In this document: piece after piece, positions 37,701 to 48,971 of the stretch
Layout of the letters: every line of letters begins with the position of its first letter
Numbering within the stretch: position 1 is the stretch's first letter
NCBI GenBank assembly: GCA_001465935.1
Contig: LNKV01000020.1
Coordinates: 1,061,252-1,125,251, forward strand
From: Clarireedia homoeocarpa
Taxonomy: Eukaryota > Ascomycota > Leotiomycetes > Helotiales > Rutstroemiaceae
Length of the DNA stretch: 64,000 nucleotides
Direction: 5' to 3'
The notes under the pieces: model-generated
Told to the model about the DNA's origin: nothing
The model's input: only the letters and a program-made list of their open reading frames with translations
Databases searched by the model: none
Translations under genes and position numbers: made by a program

Positions 37701-38112
37701 GGGCAAAGAAAATGCTATCTCCGATTGGCATCTCGGCGGTGAAATTTATCGAGACTATCTAACCCTGCTTGAATCGCAGAAAAAGAGCCAAGTACTTAAC
37801 CTCCGCGTGCTCGAGAGATTGTTGGCTGGGCTACCGGCAGCTGTCGAGGATGCTCATCACCCCGCTTTTATGGAGACCGTAGCTATCGAAACCATGAGTG
37901 GAGTAGTAGCGAAGACAGTAGTGGAATTATCAAAGAAGGGCGAGGTAAGGACATCCACGTGGCCCATTTTCTGCATTGATTCTAATTATTTACAACAGAA
38001 TGTGGATCTTCCAAAGGTCTTGCGACTACCTCTTACAGAGGACAGATATTTGAAGCACACAATTGACTTGAGTTTGGGGTATTATAAGAGCGTGATGGCG
38101 GGTGGGAGATGA
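31710..38112 (+). CDS. Nucleoporin Nup98-Nup96 precursor (Nup145/Nup189 type)
   Basis: Five exons (31710-31824, 31941-32060, 32280-35953, 36079-37944, 37999-38112) keep frame to about 1962 residues. The N-terminal half is an FG-repeat domain (FG, GLFG, SLFG), interrupted near residues 183-235 by a GLEBS-like segment (YQKFSPEELRLADYAQGL) that binds Gle2/Rae1. The nucleoporin autoproteolytic domain follows (YWMKPTRKEIESMNRI ... FKVEHYTVYAL). The predicted self-cleavage is after HY, before Thr at nt 35114 (about residue 1024), where most orthologues have HF followed by S or T. A long acidic segment follows (run of Asp near 35136), then the Nup96 domain of the Nup84/Y complex (LVWELASILFD onwards). 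One precursor thus yields a GLFG pore nucleoporin and a scaffold nucleoporin. Lengths of both halves are normal. Confidence 0.95.
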
Positions 38113-39149
38113 GTCTTGGATCATTGGGCACAGAATATCTCAGGTACAATCAACGCGGTTCGAAACACGGGAAAGGGAGGGAATTTAAATTTCTACAATA
38201 CTGTCATTGAAATTGATACGATACCTATGAAATCAATCAAGTGACGGGGTAGCGAGCACGGGAAGGAGGATTCAAAAAAATCAAAATAAGAAGGGCCTTG
38301 AAATCTTGTAGTAATAGTTTGTATCAGCATAGCATAGGTAGTAGCATAGTAGATAGGCACATCATGCATGAAAAGGCATTGAATGTCCTACAATACTGTC
38401 TTTTTTGGAGTGCCTTTTTCTTGCCTTTACCTTCAGGTGACAGACAATAGGGGGAAAAGGGACTTGGTGAATGCGGTTTTTCAAGGACTTTCTGATAGGG
38501 TTGGAAATGGGTTCACTGCATCTACTGACATATGATAAAAGAGAGAAGAAGATACTTCGACACCTTTTGGAGCAAAAGACGGAATGGTATTGAGGGAGGT
38601 GTGGTGGGAGATGCGCCCGATCTGGATTATGGGTAATCCCGGCGTTTCATGGGCTAGCTACCGTTGGTGATATCATTGGATAAAAAGTTCAAGGGATACG
38701 CGAGTGAGACTCTCCACATTGGGTAGAGGGGCAAAATGATTGGACCAGCTTTGTTGGAGATGATCACCACTTTTGCCAGATGTGGTTTAAAGGATGGCCA
38801 ACGCAGCAACTTTTAAGAATAGACGACTGGGGTAGCCAAGTTACTCGCTCGTGGCTTGAGGACGTTGTGTAAGAGGAGTGATGTGACTGACTTGGATGCC
38901 CCTCCCTCTTTTCCCAGGTTCCTCTTGTTCTTATGAGCAAAGGGAGGACAGAGGGAGAGAGGCGAGAATAGATGGGAAGAAGGAAATTCGAGTGGCTGGT
39001 AAAGGGTATGGAATCGTATTACCTTGGAAATTAGGCCGTTGGTTTTATCCCTCGGTAGACGCTAACTACGTAGTTGGTTTCAGAGCGAATCGATTAGTCT
39101 TGTATCTTGTGCTGTATTCTTGTACCGACCGTATTACGGCGACTGACAG

Positions 39150-39214
39150 CGAGCGAGTGACTGGTGACTTGTGAGCGAGTGACTGGTGAGCGAGTGACTG
39201 GTGAGCGAGTGACT
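39150..39214. repeat. 15-bp tandem array
   Basis: Unit GAGCGAGTGACTGGT, about four copies with one variant spacer. Confidence 0.85.
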
Positions 39215-39283
39215 TGTAAGATCTTAGTCTTTCTCTCGTTCCATCTGTAGGCAGTGAGTGAGTGGCAGTGTCTCTTTTATGTC

Positions 39284-39432
39284 TTTGGCTCTTTGGCTCT
39301 CTCTGGCTCTCTCTTTGGCTCTCTCTCTAGCTCTCTCTTTGGCTCTCTCTTTGGCTCTCTCTCTAGCTCTCTCTTTGGCTCTCTCTCTAGCTCTCTCTTT
39401 GGCTCTCTCTCTAGCTCTCTCTTTGGCTCTCT
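39284..39432. repeat. CT-rich tandem array
   Basis: Alternating TTTGGCTCTCTCTC and TAGCTCTCTC units over about 150 bp. The array reads as a SLFGSLSSS-type peptide on the plus strand and as a basic/acidic repeat on the minus strand. Neither is a believable gene. Confidence 0.9.
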
Positions 39433-39757
39433 CATAAATCCCACCAGGTTAAAGGTTACAGGTTGCAGGTGACGCCTGATGAGCACTCGAACGAGCGACC
39501 TGTCTCTATAGCCTATCGCGTCTACTTATCGACCTGCAGCTGCACGTTACTCCTTTGCCCTCATCTCTTCCCCTCCACTTCTCTTCTGCCCTCCGCTACC
39601 CTTGCTCTCAACCTTCAATAGCCCTCATAGCCCTCATAGCCCTCACAACTCTCATGACCCTCCACTCTTCTTCCCATTAACCTTGCTCTCTCCCTTCATT
39701 CCCCTCCAATCTAGTCAATTGCGCTAACCTCTTTTCTTCTATCGCCCTCTTTATCGT

Positions 39758-39801
39758 CCTACCTATCCTACCTATCCTACCTATCCTACCTATCCTACCT
39801 A
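39758..39801. repeat. 9-bp tandem array
   Basis: Unit CCTACCTAT repeated nearly five times. Confidence 0.9.
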
Positions 39802-40225
39802 GATTCCTAGACCCCGTGTGGTACCACCGCCCTCACTCCCGTTTCTCGAAGAACCCCCCCATTACTCACTACTCACGTCTCCACTTCACTCATGACTATC
39901 GCTATCAATGAGATAACAATTCACTTGCGCATTCTTCAAACCTATCTCAATCGCATCGCAAAGTCATAATACATACAGTCGTAGCCTAAGTTTGATTACG
40001 CGACTGTGAACAAGTCCGAAAGACAGAGAGTCGCCTTTTGGAGTGTCATGTCCATATTTACTGTCCAGAATCACGTCCACATTTCACTGATCAATCTCAC
40101 CATCGCACCCAGTACCTTCCTCGCGTTCACCATCATATCCTTCGCGTATCTCTACGTTTTACACGTCCGGAATCATCCACTACCAAGCGCGACAAATACC
40201 GCAATAGTTGAGCGTGGCAGACATC

Positions 40226-42106
40226 ATGGGGACGACGATCGAAGAGCTAGAAGGGATGTTCGACGCCCATCCGTCTCTAAACGCTTCGCTGGAGGACTTC
40301 GAGCAAGGAAGTATCGAGATCGAACACCATCACCCTCACCACTTTGGTTATCCTTCCCAACACTCGGGATTTCGCAACGACTCGGACTCGGAGGATCAAG
40401 CGGACTCGGCATCAGTAGGTGGCTACAGTCCTCCAGCGTGGAGAAGAGAGGAAAACGGCAATCGAACGAACGGCTTTTGGAACCGGCATACCATTAATAA
40501 TATACATGGAAAGGATCTTGCGAAGAGGCCTAAAGCACGTGGAGTTTCAAGAGAGAGCAGTCCAGAATATGAAAGCGCGGATGAAGGAGAAGGTGAGGCT
40601 GCGCTTGCGACCGCGGTCAGGACAAGATTACCAACAGGCTCAATATCGCCGGAGAAGAAGAGAAGTCCTTCACCAAGTCCATATCATGCGACAAATGGGG
40701 ATTTTGAAAAATCATATGGTACGGTAGTCAAGCAAGAAGAAAGCCACGATGGCACAATTGTTCCAGCGATGGAGAACCACCCGAACAACTGTATGAAACT
40801 TGGTGTGATCGTATTGGTCCATATGCTAATATATAAAAAGTCATTCGATTCGCATTTAAAACAGAAGTACAACATCGTACTGAACCTATCGAGGCTGCTT
40901 TCTCACAAATGAGCCAAACATTTTCCCGAGTCACAAGCTCGTGGACTTCATTATGCACTGCTTTTATGGCTCTTTTATTATCTATTTTAACAATGCGAAG
41001 CCTCTTCCAACCCACACAATTACCACCAGTGCCCGACCTCGTCAGAGTCGCTGGACTTGCGAGATCTTTTGAACCTTTGATTTACTATGCTGAAAATGGA
41101 ATGCAACATACTGGTGACATACAACTAACAAGTATGGCGGTCTGGGATCTCAGTGAGAGTTTGCGCTCCACAAACATGACCTCTGCGCCAGTTATCGTTG
41201 CTCAACTTGACGAGTTAAGTGAGAGCCTTAAGACTTTATCTCTTGAGATGGCTAGACTGTCCACAAATGTGGGTGGTGACGTCGATGGGTACTATTTCCT
41301 TTCTTCTTATGACGTGAATATCGACTAACATGCGCAGTCTCCTGATCGTCATGGATTGGATCAGACGTGAGCTTGGCCAACTACAGCACACACCACCATC
41401 GACTCTCAATCACGCCTTCGATAACATCCACAGCATGCTCAGCCGCGTCGGTGTTCTAGAAACCCCCGCTGGCACCCCCACCAAAATCGGTGCTGTCGCA
41501 ACCAACATCTTCGGCATGACAGGCCCCCAACGAATCCGGCGCACCCTCCAAAGAACCTTCAACGAGTTCCTCTCCGCCATCGAGGAAGCCGTCAGCTCCG
41601 AACTCACCCACATCCTACACATCTTCGCCATCTTCGAACAAATCGACAACCAATTCAAAGCCGTCGCTCGCAGCGCCTCGCGCGAGCTCGACACCCAAGA
41701 AATGGACGAGGACAAACTCCTCTCGTCGCTCTGGACTAAGCTCCTCGGCCCCTCAGCTGGTACTCTCCATAAATTTGAGAAGAATAAAAAATTGCTCTCC
41801 ACTATCCGATCGAAGACTCTCCAGAATAAATCCATACTGCTCGATCACAACGGGAAGCTTCTCACCCTGCGCACGAACCTTGATTACATGCGACAGAAAA
41901 TCGTTAGCCCGCTCGTCAAGACCAACTCCAGCACGATCCGGATTGAAGAGCAGATCCAAGGTCTGGAAGACGCGAGTGTGTACCTGGGGCGCGTGAGAGA
42001 GAAGCAGAAGGAGAAGTTAATGGAGCTGCTGTATGGTTCCGGGAGTGGTAGTGCAAGGCGAGTGGCGGGTGCGAAGGCGGGGGAGATTGAGGGGAGGTGG
42101 GAGTGA
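40226..42106 (+). CDS. Conserved-looking membrane/coiled-coil protein, unrecognised
   Basis: Three exons (40226-40790, 40841-41288, 41338-42106) keep frame to about 593 residues; both introns are about 50 nt with clear CTAAT/CTAAC branch sites. The N-terminal ~190 residues are hydrophilic, Ser/Asp/Glu/His-rich with likely phosphosites (KKRSPSPSPYH) and a basic patch. A single hydrophobic segment follows (SLCTAFMALLLSILTM). The remainder is predicted helical and coiled coil (VIVAQLDELSESLKTLSLEMARL, KEKLMELLYG). I do not recognise a family. The arrangement (acidic soluble domain, one membrane helix, coiled coil) would fit an organelle- or nuclear-envelope anchored protein, but that is inference. 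Start at the first ATG in frame. Confidence 0.75.
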
Positions 42107-43629
42107 GGCTGGAAATAGCAACGTTTCTCTTCATCTTTCTCTCGATCAATCGGTCAACAAAGCAAGCAAGTAAAGAAAGATCTTCGAGAAAGAGAAAAAG
42201 AGAAGTCTGGTTAATGGAAAGAGACGGAAAGAAAGGAAATCATTCGATTTTCGGTTCATGTCGATGTCGGAATATTGCTTACCCATACTTCCTTTTCTAT
42301 TGCACAATTTGGTGTTGACTGGGATTCGAGTACTGTGCTGTACGATACTGCGTTGTACAGTAGGAAGGCAAAAGGTAAATGAAAAGGCGCAATCTATGGC
42401 AGACATACAAACTGACATATGGCAGAGTCATACGGTTGGATGGATGGACACTATTCCTATTCCCATTCCTATTCCTATTTGCGGAAAAATGAAGCTTATC
42501 TTCTTTCGCGAAGATAGCTGGGCTAGGATTGGATCAAAAGTCCTACTGTTGCTATTACTGCTGTTGTCGTTTTTTCCGTTGTCGTCGTTTTTTCTCTCGC
42601 CATTGTCGTTGTCATCTTTGCGCATCATGCATGAAGGGTTTGCACGGAGTACGGACTTTTTAGGGTCGGACGGCACGGGATAGGATGGGGATGGGATGGG
42701 AATGGTGTTTTTATCGGAGTTTCGCATTTCTCGGGGTCTCCTCATTGCCATCTTGTACTATCTGTCTTGTACAGTACCCTTACATCCCGTTCGTCTGTCT
42801 GTCCGTTCTTCTACTCTTTGCTTCCCTTCTTGTAATAATTTTTTTTTTTTTGGTGTGCGTGCGCGCGCGCGCGTTTGGTGGCGATTGGAATGGAATGAGG
42901 GAGGAAAGAAGGGGGGGGAGAATGTGAGAGTGCGAATTGGAAATGGACTTTGGATTTGGGATTTGAACTTGGTTTTATGTCTTTTATATTTTTATATTTT
43001 TATTTTTGGCAGGGATGCTGGATGCTGTTTGTTTGAGGGTTGGATTGGTTTGATCGGGGTTTGGAAGATGGATTTGGGATGGGATGGGATGGGATGGAAT
43101 TTACATATATAGGGTTGGTTGGTGGGTTGGATGGGGTGGGTTAGGATAGGATAGGGTAGGATTTTTGAGCGAATGTGATACTTCTATATTTATTAAATTT
43201 CTTAATGATTAATCACTTCTTGGGTGAGAAATGAAGAAAGATAACTTACTATCTACGTGGCTATTCTCAGAGTCATATTGCAGAAAGAAATCAACAGAAA
43301 CCGAACAAGAAGGAGTGTGCCACTCGTCTAGGTGTGTGTGTGTGTATGTGCGGGTGCCTTTGCAACTCAGCAATAGCAAGCTCTAGCATCCTGTGCACTT
43401 TCTTTCCCACACCACTCGCACACTGTATCCAAGTCATGATGATGAAGGTTCAAGTGAGGAGGAGAGGGTACTTTAGAACTGTAACATATTTGCCTCCTTC
43501 CTCCCTCGCCCTCGCCCTCGCCATCGTTCTTCATTATCAATCAAACCTGTTTTGTTCATTAATCGAGTAAGCCAAATGCACAACACTGTATAAATACCTC
43601 CTCCCCTTTCCACCCCTCCCTCCACCTTC
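42107..43629. other. Convergent spacer with many microsatellites
   Basis: Tail-to-tail region without supported genes. Visible simple sequences: CCTATT-type array near 42453-42480, T run at about 42840-42851 followed by a GC dinucleotide run at about 42860-42873, GGGAT array near 43077-43096. A TACGGA-containing short motif lies near 42644-42656. Confidence 0.6.
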
Positions 43630-44554
43630 CTACTTCCCCCCAACCGCTTTCCCCTTCCCCTTCGCCTCCCCCACACACCACAACCGCTTGCTATACACCC
43701 ATCTCTCACCGGCCACATCCTCCACCACGTCGGGATTGAACCAGAAGCGTTCGCCGTGCGCGTAGTACGTGATGCCGCGGAGGCCGACGCCGGCTTCGGC
43801 GTGGTATTTGCGGTCCTGTTGTATTGTGAGGGAGTGGAGGGGTTTGGAGGGGAGGGGCAAGAAGAGAGGAGAGGGAAGATAAGGGTATGATATAGATGGA
43901 GAGGGGGGGGAGATGGGAAGGGGGTTTAGGAAAGTGGATATGTGTAACGAGTGGGGAAAGGGGATGAGAGAGAGAAAAAAATTTGGCGGGGGAAACGTAC
44001 TGTAACATTTGGCTTGAGCTTGCCTTCCCATTCTTTCTCTGTGCATTCGAATCTCCATGGTTTCCACTGTATTTGGTCAGCATTGACCTAATTCCGTCTC
44101 CTCGTTTATGCTCTGTCCCTCTCTCCCCCTTTCCCCCTCTCTCCCCCTTTCCCTCTCTCAAGCTGTTCCCTTCCCTATCCTTCCTCTCTCCATCTTAAAT
44201 GAATCACCAAAGGCTCCCCCGGAAAAACGCAAAATTTAAGAACAAAAAACCCACCTCCCACTCCTCACTCCCTCTCCATCCCCCATTCTCAATAACCTGC
44301 AAACGCCAATGTCGTGTATACGTCATATTGATCCAGCAAGTCCTAACGCCATTATCGATAATCTCCGCTACAAATGGCTGGTCCTCGTCGAACGGGAACA
44401 CTGCGTTGTAGGTGAGACACGCGGAAGCGGGTTTGGTGATTATGCTGCTGATGAGGGCGAGGAGGAGGATGAGGGGGAAGATGCGAGGAGTTTTAGCGGC
44501 GGGTAGGATGAGTGGAGGAGTGAGGAGTGAGGATGATGATGATGAGCTGGGCAT
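43630..44554 (-). CDS. Small secreted protein with four cysteines, unrecognised
   Basis: Three exons (44554-44255, 44066-44001, 43815-43630, minus strand), all junctions in phase 0, give about 183 residues. After a Ser-rich start there is a strong hydrophobic signal segment (IFPLILLLALISSII) ending TKPASA, so the mature chain would begin near CLTYNAVFPF. The mature part has four cysteines (in ACLTYN, RTCWINM, FECTEKEW, LWCVGE), many aromatics (WKPWRFE, ERFWFNPD, WVYSKRLW) and a basic tail KGKGKAVGGK. It shows no membrane segment after the signal. I recognise no family. Small size, secretion and paired cysteines are the usual profile of secreted effector-like or surface proteins of plant-associated fungi, but function is unknown. 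Exons 2 and 3 have high GC, unlike their AT-rich flanks. Confidence 0.7.
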
Positions 44555-45620
44555 TTTTAGGAGGAGTTGTATGAGGGATGTCGTTGGGGGAGGCGCTGAG
44601 GGTGGAAGTATGTATGATATCGAATAAGGGGATGACAAAAGTCGAATTCGGAAATCGATGTGAAAAGGCCCGGCTAGACCAATACCAAATACTGATTTAA
44701 TTCGCAAAAGATGATATCTATTTGATACAGTCTAGCATAAAAAGTCCTAGCAAATCTCCTAAGCCAGTCGGGAGATGGACGTGCAGCTAGTTATACAACG
44801 TAAAACTTGCGGTGTGAGCGAGCGAGCAGCTCGGGAGGAGGTATGAGGGACGCGGCCTGAAAATAACATAAGACGAGAAGAATGCAAATTTATTGAACCA
44901 AAATAAGCTGTAAAGTCGAGGAGAAGGTCGGATGTGAGCTCAATCATACACTGTTCTGACGATCATATACCCAAGTTAAATCAACACTTCAAGGTAACGA
45001 AGATAACGAAAAGAGAAGCGTAGCAAAATGCGTGGCTATCACTCCTTAGCAAATGCTTGAAAAATGTATGACCCTGCAGGAATGGCACAATCACGTCCCA
45101 AAAATGAAAATATATCGCGAAACTTAGACATGCATATCAAAAAGTAAAAAGGCGTTCCGCGCGTGCAGGTTAATCAGGAGGCCTCCTTCCAAGATAGGAA
45201 AAAAGGGCGTCCTAACGTACCAGTCACATTCCAGGTGGTCAGAAATATGCAAGCACGGTATGAAAGAAAGTTGAATTTCTATTTTTGGGTTGAGTTGAGC
45301 TGGTTGAATAAAGGTAAGTATCCAGAGAAATAAGAATTCCTGTTAAGAAAAACCATCACCCATCATCATTGCTATGGATCCCATGACTAGAACCGAAATA
45401 AATGATAGCTGACGGTAAGGATAAGGACAGTGTGTGCTACATAGCTTGCTGAATTGCTTTGACGCGCAAATATCAAGTGGGAATGAGGCGGCTGGCTGCT
45501 GAAAATTCATTGCTGTATCACCCAAGATCGAAGTGAGATCTAAGCAAAGAAAGTGAGTGTCGTGTGGTGAATAGCGAATCGAGAGGAATTGATCCATAGT
45601 TTCAAACCTAGGTGGCTTCT
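44555..45620. other. Intergenic spacer
   Basis: Between the secreted-protein promoter and the 3' end of the Argonaute gene. No supported gene, repeat or RNA. The 84-codon frame at 45343-45597 lacks protein-like features. Confidence 0.55.
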
Positions 45621-48600
45621 CTAGATGAAGAACATGGATTCTGCAATATCTGGATGGACTTGAATCTGCTGGGCCATGCCAGCCAGGAAGGTGGAACTGG
45701 TGACTGATCCTGTTACACTGGGTGTGGATGCTCTATCTGTCGGGTCATATTGGTCTGAAAGATAGCATCTCATGCGGGTGCAAAGCAGATCAGCGTAGTA
45801 TGCTGGAGGACAAAGACTGACAGCTTTCGTAGCCCTGCCAAACAGATGGCACATATTGTTGGTCAAATCCTCCAGGGAGTCTGCGCTATTCTTATGAGGA
45901 GGTTTAACCTTCCGGAATTTGAGGATCTCATCCAGGATAACATAGTAGTGACATGGACGAGCTGTACCCTTTAGACAACCATGTGCTTGCAGGAAGAAAT
46001 CCCAAGAGCGAGACTCTGTGACACCACGGTCAACTACCGTACCTGCAACGCAGTTCGAATTCTTGTCTGCATCTGCTTCGTTCTTGGGGTAGAATCGCGT
46101 ATGATGTCTCTTGCCACAGATGATAACGGTGATTTTTGGAAAGCCTTTCTTCGTCATGTCTGCAGGATACTTCTGGCGACATGCTTTTCGGATTTGTGGA
46201 ACCTCTTCGTCGAGGACTTTCTGGTACTGACCCTCAGAGACACCGTCTCTGTAGATCAGGATGTTTTCAGGAAACACTTTGTTCTTCTTACTCCAGACTT
46301 TCAAAGGCCCATTGGTAAACATAGCCTCCAGACCATTCACCATCTCAGCTCTTGATTTCTCCTGAACCTTGGCGATGGAGGTCCATTGACCAAGTTGCGG
46401 GTCCAGACTGGCAACCATACCAGACACACTAGGGGCTGTCTCCTTAGAGCCAGGAGATGGATGGGTCACATCGAGACCAACAACCATAGTCTTGCCTTCG
46501 CTAATTACCCCCAACTTAGCCGGATCCACAGTCTGGTTGATACCACCAGCCTTGAGGTTGAACTTCAGCGCAATATTTCCAAAATACTGACCGCCATCTG
46601 GTTTCGAGAATTTGGAAAGCACAACACAGACCGTTTGAATGCCCGCCTTTGTGTCGGCAACCGTCTTGATGGCATTGTAAAGTGGAGTATCAGCAAAAGG
46701 AAGAATAACAAGGACAAACTTCGGTTTAGGATTGTTTGGTGAATTGGACAACATCCTGAACGTGTTGGCGACACTGTTAAGAGTCACACCTTCATTGTGA
46801 TCAGTATGCTGGATAGATGGTGGTGGACGCAAGAGGCCGGAAGCATTGATACCAGCTTGTTGAAGATGTTGCTGGAAGCCTTGGACAGTGTTGTAAGCCA
46901 CTTCTTCATCAACTCGACCACGGAATCTATCAGACTGCACACAGACATACGTCCAGGCACCTATGTTGGTTGCGGTGTGGAATCTGACATTGCGCATATT
47001 CCAGCTGCCATTCATTGGGCGAGCCGTTGTGGCCTTGTTCTGCATGTTCTTATAGTTGATGGGAGGCGCCTGCAAGACACGACCTGTGACAGTAATAAGG
47101 CTATCACCAACCGTAACTCCGAATCGTGCCTAGAGTAGTTAGCAAATATAGATAGATAAAAAAGTACAAGGCCTTCTCACCAAAACATCATTCTGGGCAT
47201 TTAACCCCAACACAGCTTTTCCGTCCCCAACAATCGAGTCGCCGTTTAGCCATGGTCGCCGACAAGCAAAATCAAGCATCTCTTTTGTCTGGTTGCCATC
47301 CAGTCTTCTCTTGACAGCTTGTCCTGGCAGAAGCTCACAAGCTTCAGCAGGAACGTAGGAAGGATTTTCTGAATTCCCAACATTGACAACAGGGTAATTG
47401 CCAAGAACAAATTTCGGGTACTCTAAAAGTTCGTTAGCATAGAATGGATTTCTGCTGCTGTACAGATATCTTACTCTTTTTGAAGTAGTCGAACACAGAA
47501 ATGTAAGCGTTGACGGGGAGATCACTTCCAGCAGCCTTCTTGGCGCCACCTTTCTTGCCAGCTTTTGATGATTCTTGTTCTTTGGGTGGCACGGAGTCAA
47601 CCCAAAACTTGACTTCCTTGGGACCTGCACCATACTTGGAGACCTCTGGTGGATGTTCTTGTTTACGTCCATCACCGGGCTGTGCTAGTCCATTGATGGA
47701 TTTTTCGCGAGGTATAACCAGACCCGCATTTGTCTTCTTCTCAGGCAAATGCAGTAATTTGACACGCTTAGTCTTGATCTTGTCAGCTAGACGTTTCGGA
47801 TCGCCAGAACCAAGGGCTCCGAAAACCTGCACAAGAGGACCAGGTGTAAGGAAAACGCTATGCGACACGTTCACATTGAGTAATAGTCGGCCTGTCGCAG
47901 GTCGAACACTCTGAAAGAATCCTCGAAGTGCCTCAAGTCCACCTCCGAGGCTGCGTATATTATGGGAGAACTTGACCCGATCGGTAGAGAAATGACGATT
48001 ATGCCCAATAGACGAAACTCCATCGTGACGTAAAGAATAAAAACCCATCAGCGTGTTCATTGCCTGAATCATTTCAGCTTTCTGTAGCGCGATGCCACTA
48101 TTGGATGTATTGGTCGACAAGTAATTCAATAGAGCTCCAACATCCAATGACGTTGGTGCAACGACTCGAACCCGGTAAGTTCGTGCATTGGGAGCGACTT
48201 CGTCCTCTCGCTCGTTTCTCCAAGGAATATCAATTTCATAGTTGTCAGGAATATTCAACCTGCCCATTGAAATGACCATAGATGAGTAATCTGTAGCAAC
48301 ACCAGCGAATTCTGGCAACTGAAGAAGCAATCGGAAAAGCTGCTTGCGTTTTTTGGGAGCCAATTGTTCGCCACTAATCTCAACATTGTACCTTCCTAGG
48401 ACGAAATCTTTCTTAGGCTTTAAGGAAAAGTAATTGGCATATAATTCCACTTTGTTACCGGCAGTACCGTATCCCGGGCGGGCAGGATACGTATTAGCTT
48501 GACCAGTAAGCGACAAATCGCTCAGATTATTAATGCCTGATATGCCTTGGTCGTATTGGTTCTCGATTTGCAGAACATCCGCGTCTGGTCCTTGTGCGGG

Positions 48601-48971
48601 AGAATTAGGGTCTCTATGGCAGTTATCAGACACATATTTGGAAGTATACCGAAGACGACTTACCGGAAAACCCGGACACCTTCAGGTTCCTTCTTGAAAC
48701 CACCTCGTCCTCCACCGCCTCCACGACCGCCACCTCGATCCCCACGATACCCACCACGATCCCCACCTCGATCCCCTCCGCCTCTCCCGCCGCCGCCACC
48801 TCCTCTGCTGAAGCCACCTCGGTCACCTCCACGACCACCTCCACCGCCACCTCGTCCACCTCGGTCGCCTCCGCCTCCTCCTCCTCCTCGTCCACCACCT
48901 CCTCCTCGTCCACCTCCACCTCCACGATCACCACCGCCACGACCGCGACCGCCACGAGGATCCCAAGACAT
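45621..48971 (-). CDS. Argonaute (QDE-2-type RNA silencing nuclease)
   Basis: Four exons (48971-48664, 48613-47475, 47422-47181, 47129-45621, minus strand) keep frame to about 1065 residues. The first ~95 residues are an RGG/GGDRGG low-complexity region (RNA binding, methylation sites). The ArgoN, linker (LNVNVSHSVF), PAZ-like and Mid segments follow, then PIWI. The catalytic tetrad appears intact: D783 in GLDVTHPSPGS, E825 in SRAEMV, D858 in IYRDGVSEGQY and H957 in RPCHYYV, aligned to the DEDH of slicing Argonautes. The C-terminus AESMFFI resembles the usual -MYF/FV ending. Role: binds small RNAs and cleaves complementary RNA in quelling/RNAi against transposons and viruses. The length is normal for fungal Argonautes. 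It shares a 2 kb divergent spacer with an MFS gene. Confidence 0.95.

Larger units (their letters stand above)
38113..40225. other. Repeat-rich intergenic spacer (2.1 kb)
   Basis: The largest gap in the window; no gene is supported. It holds three different short tandem arrays in its second half (listed separately), and C/T-rich sequence from 39530 to 39900. Open frames here are products of the arrays, for example a SLFGSL repeat peptide across the CT array. Confidence 0.6.

Noticed and set aside
39254..39472. SLFGSL-repeat ORF resembling an FG protein
   Set aside because: Entirely encoded by a CT microsatellite-like array; the similarity to FG repeats is coincidental.
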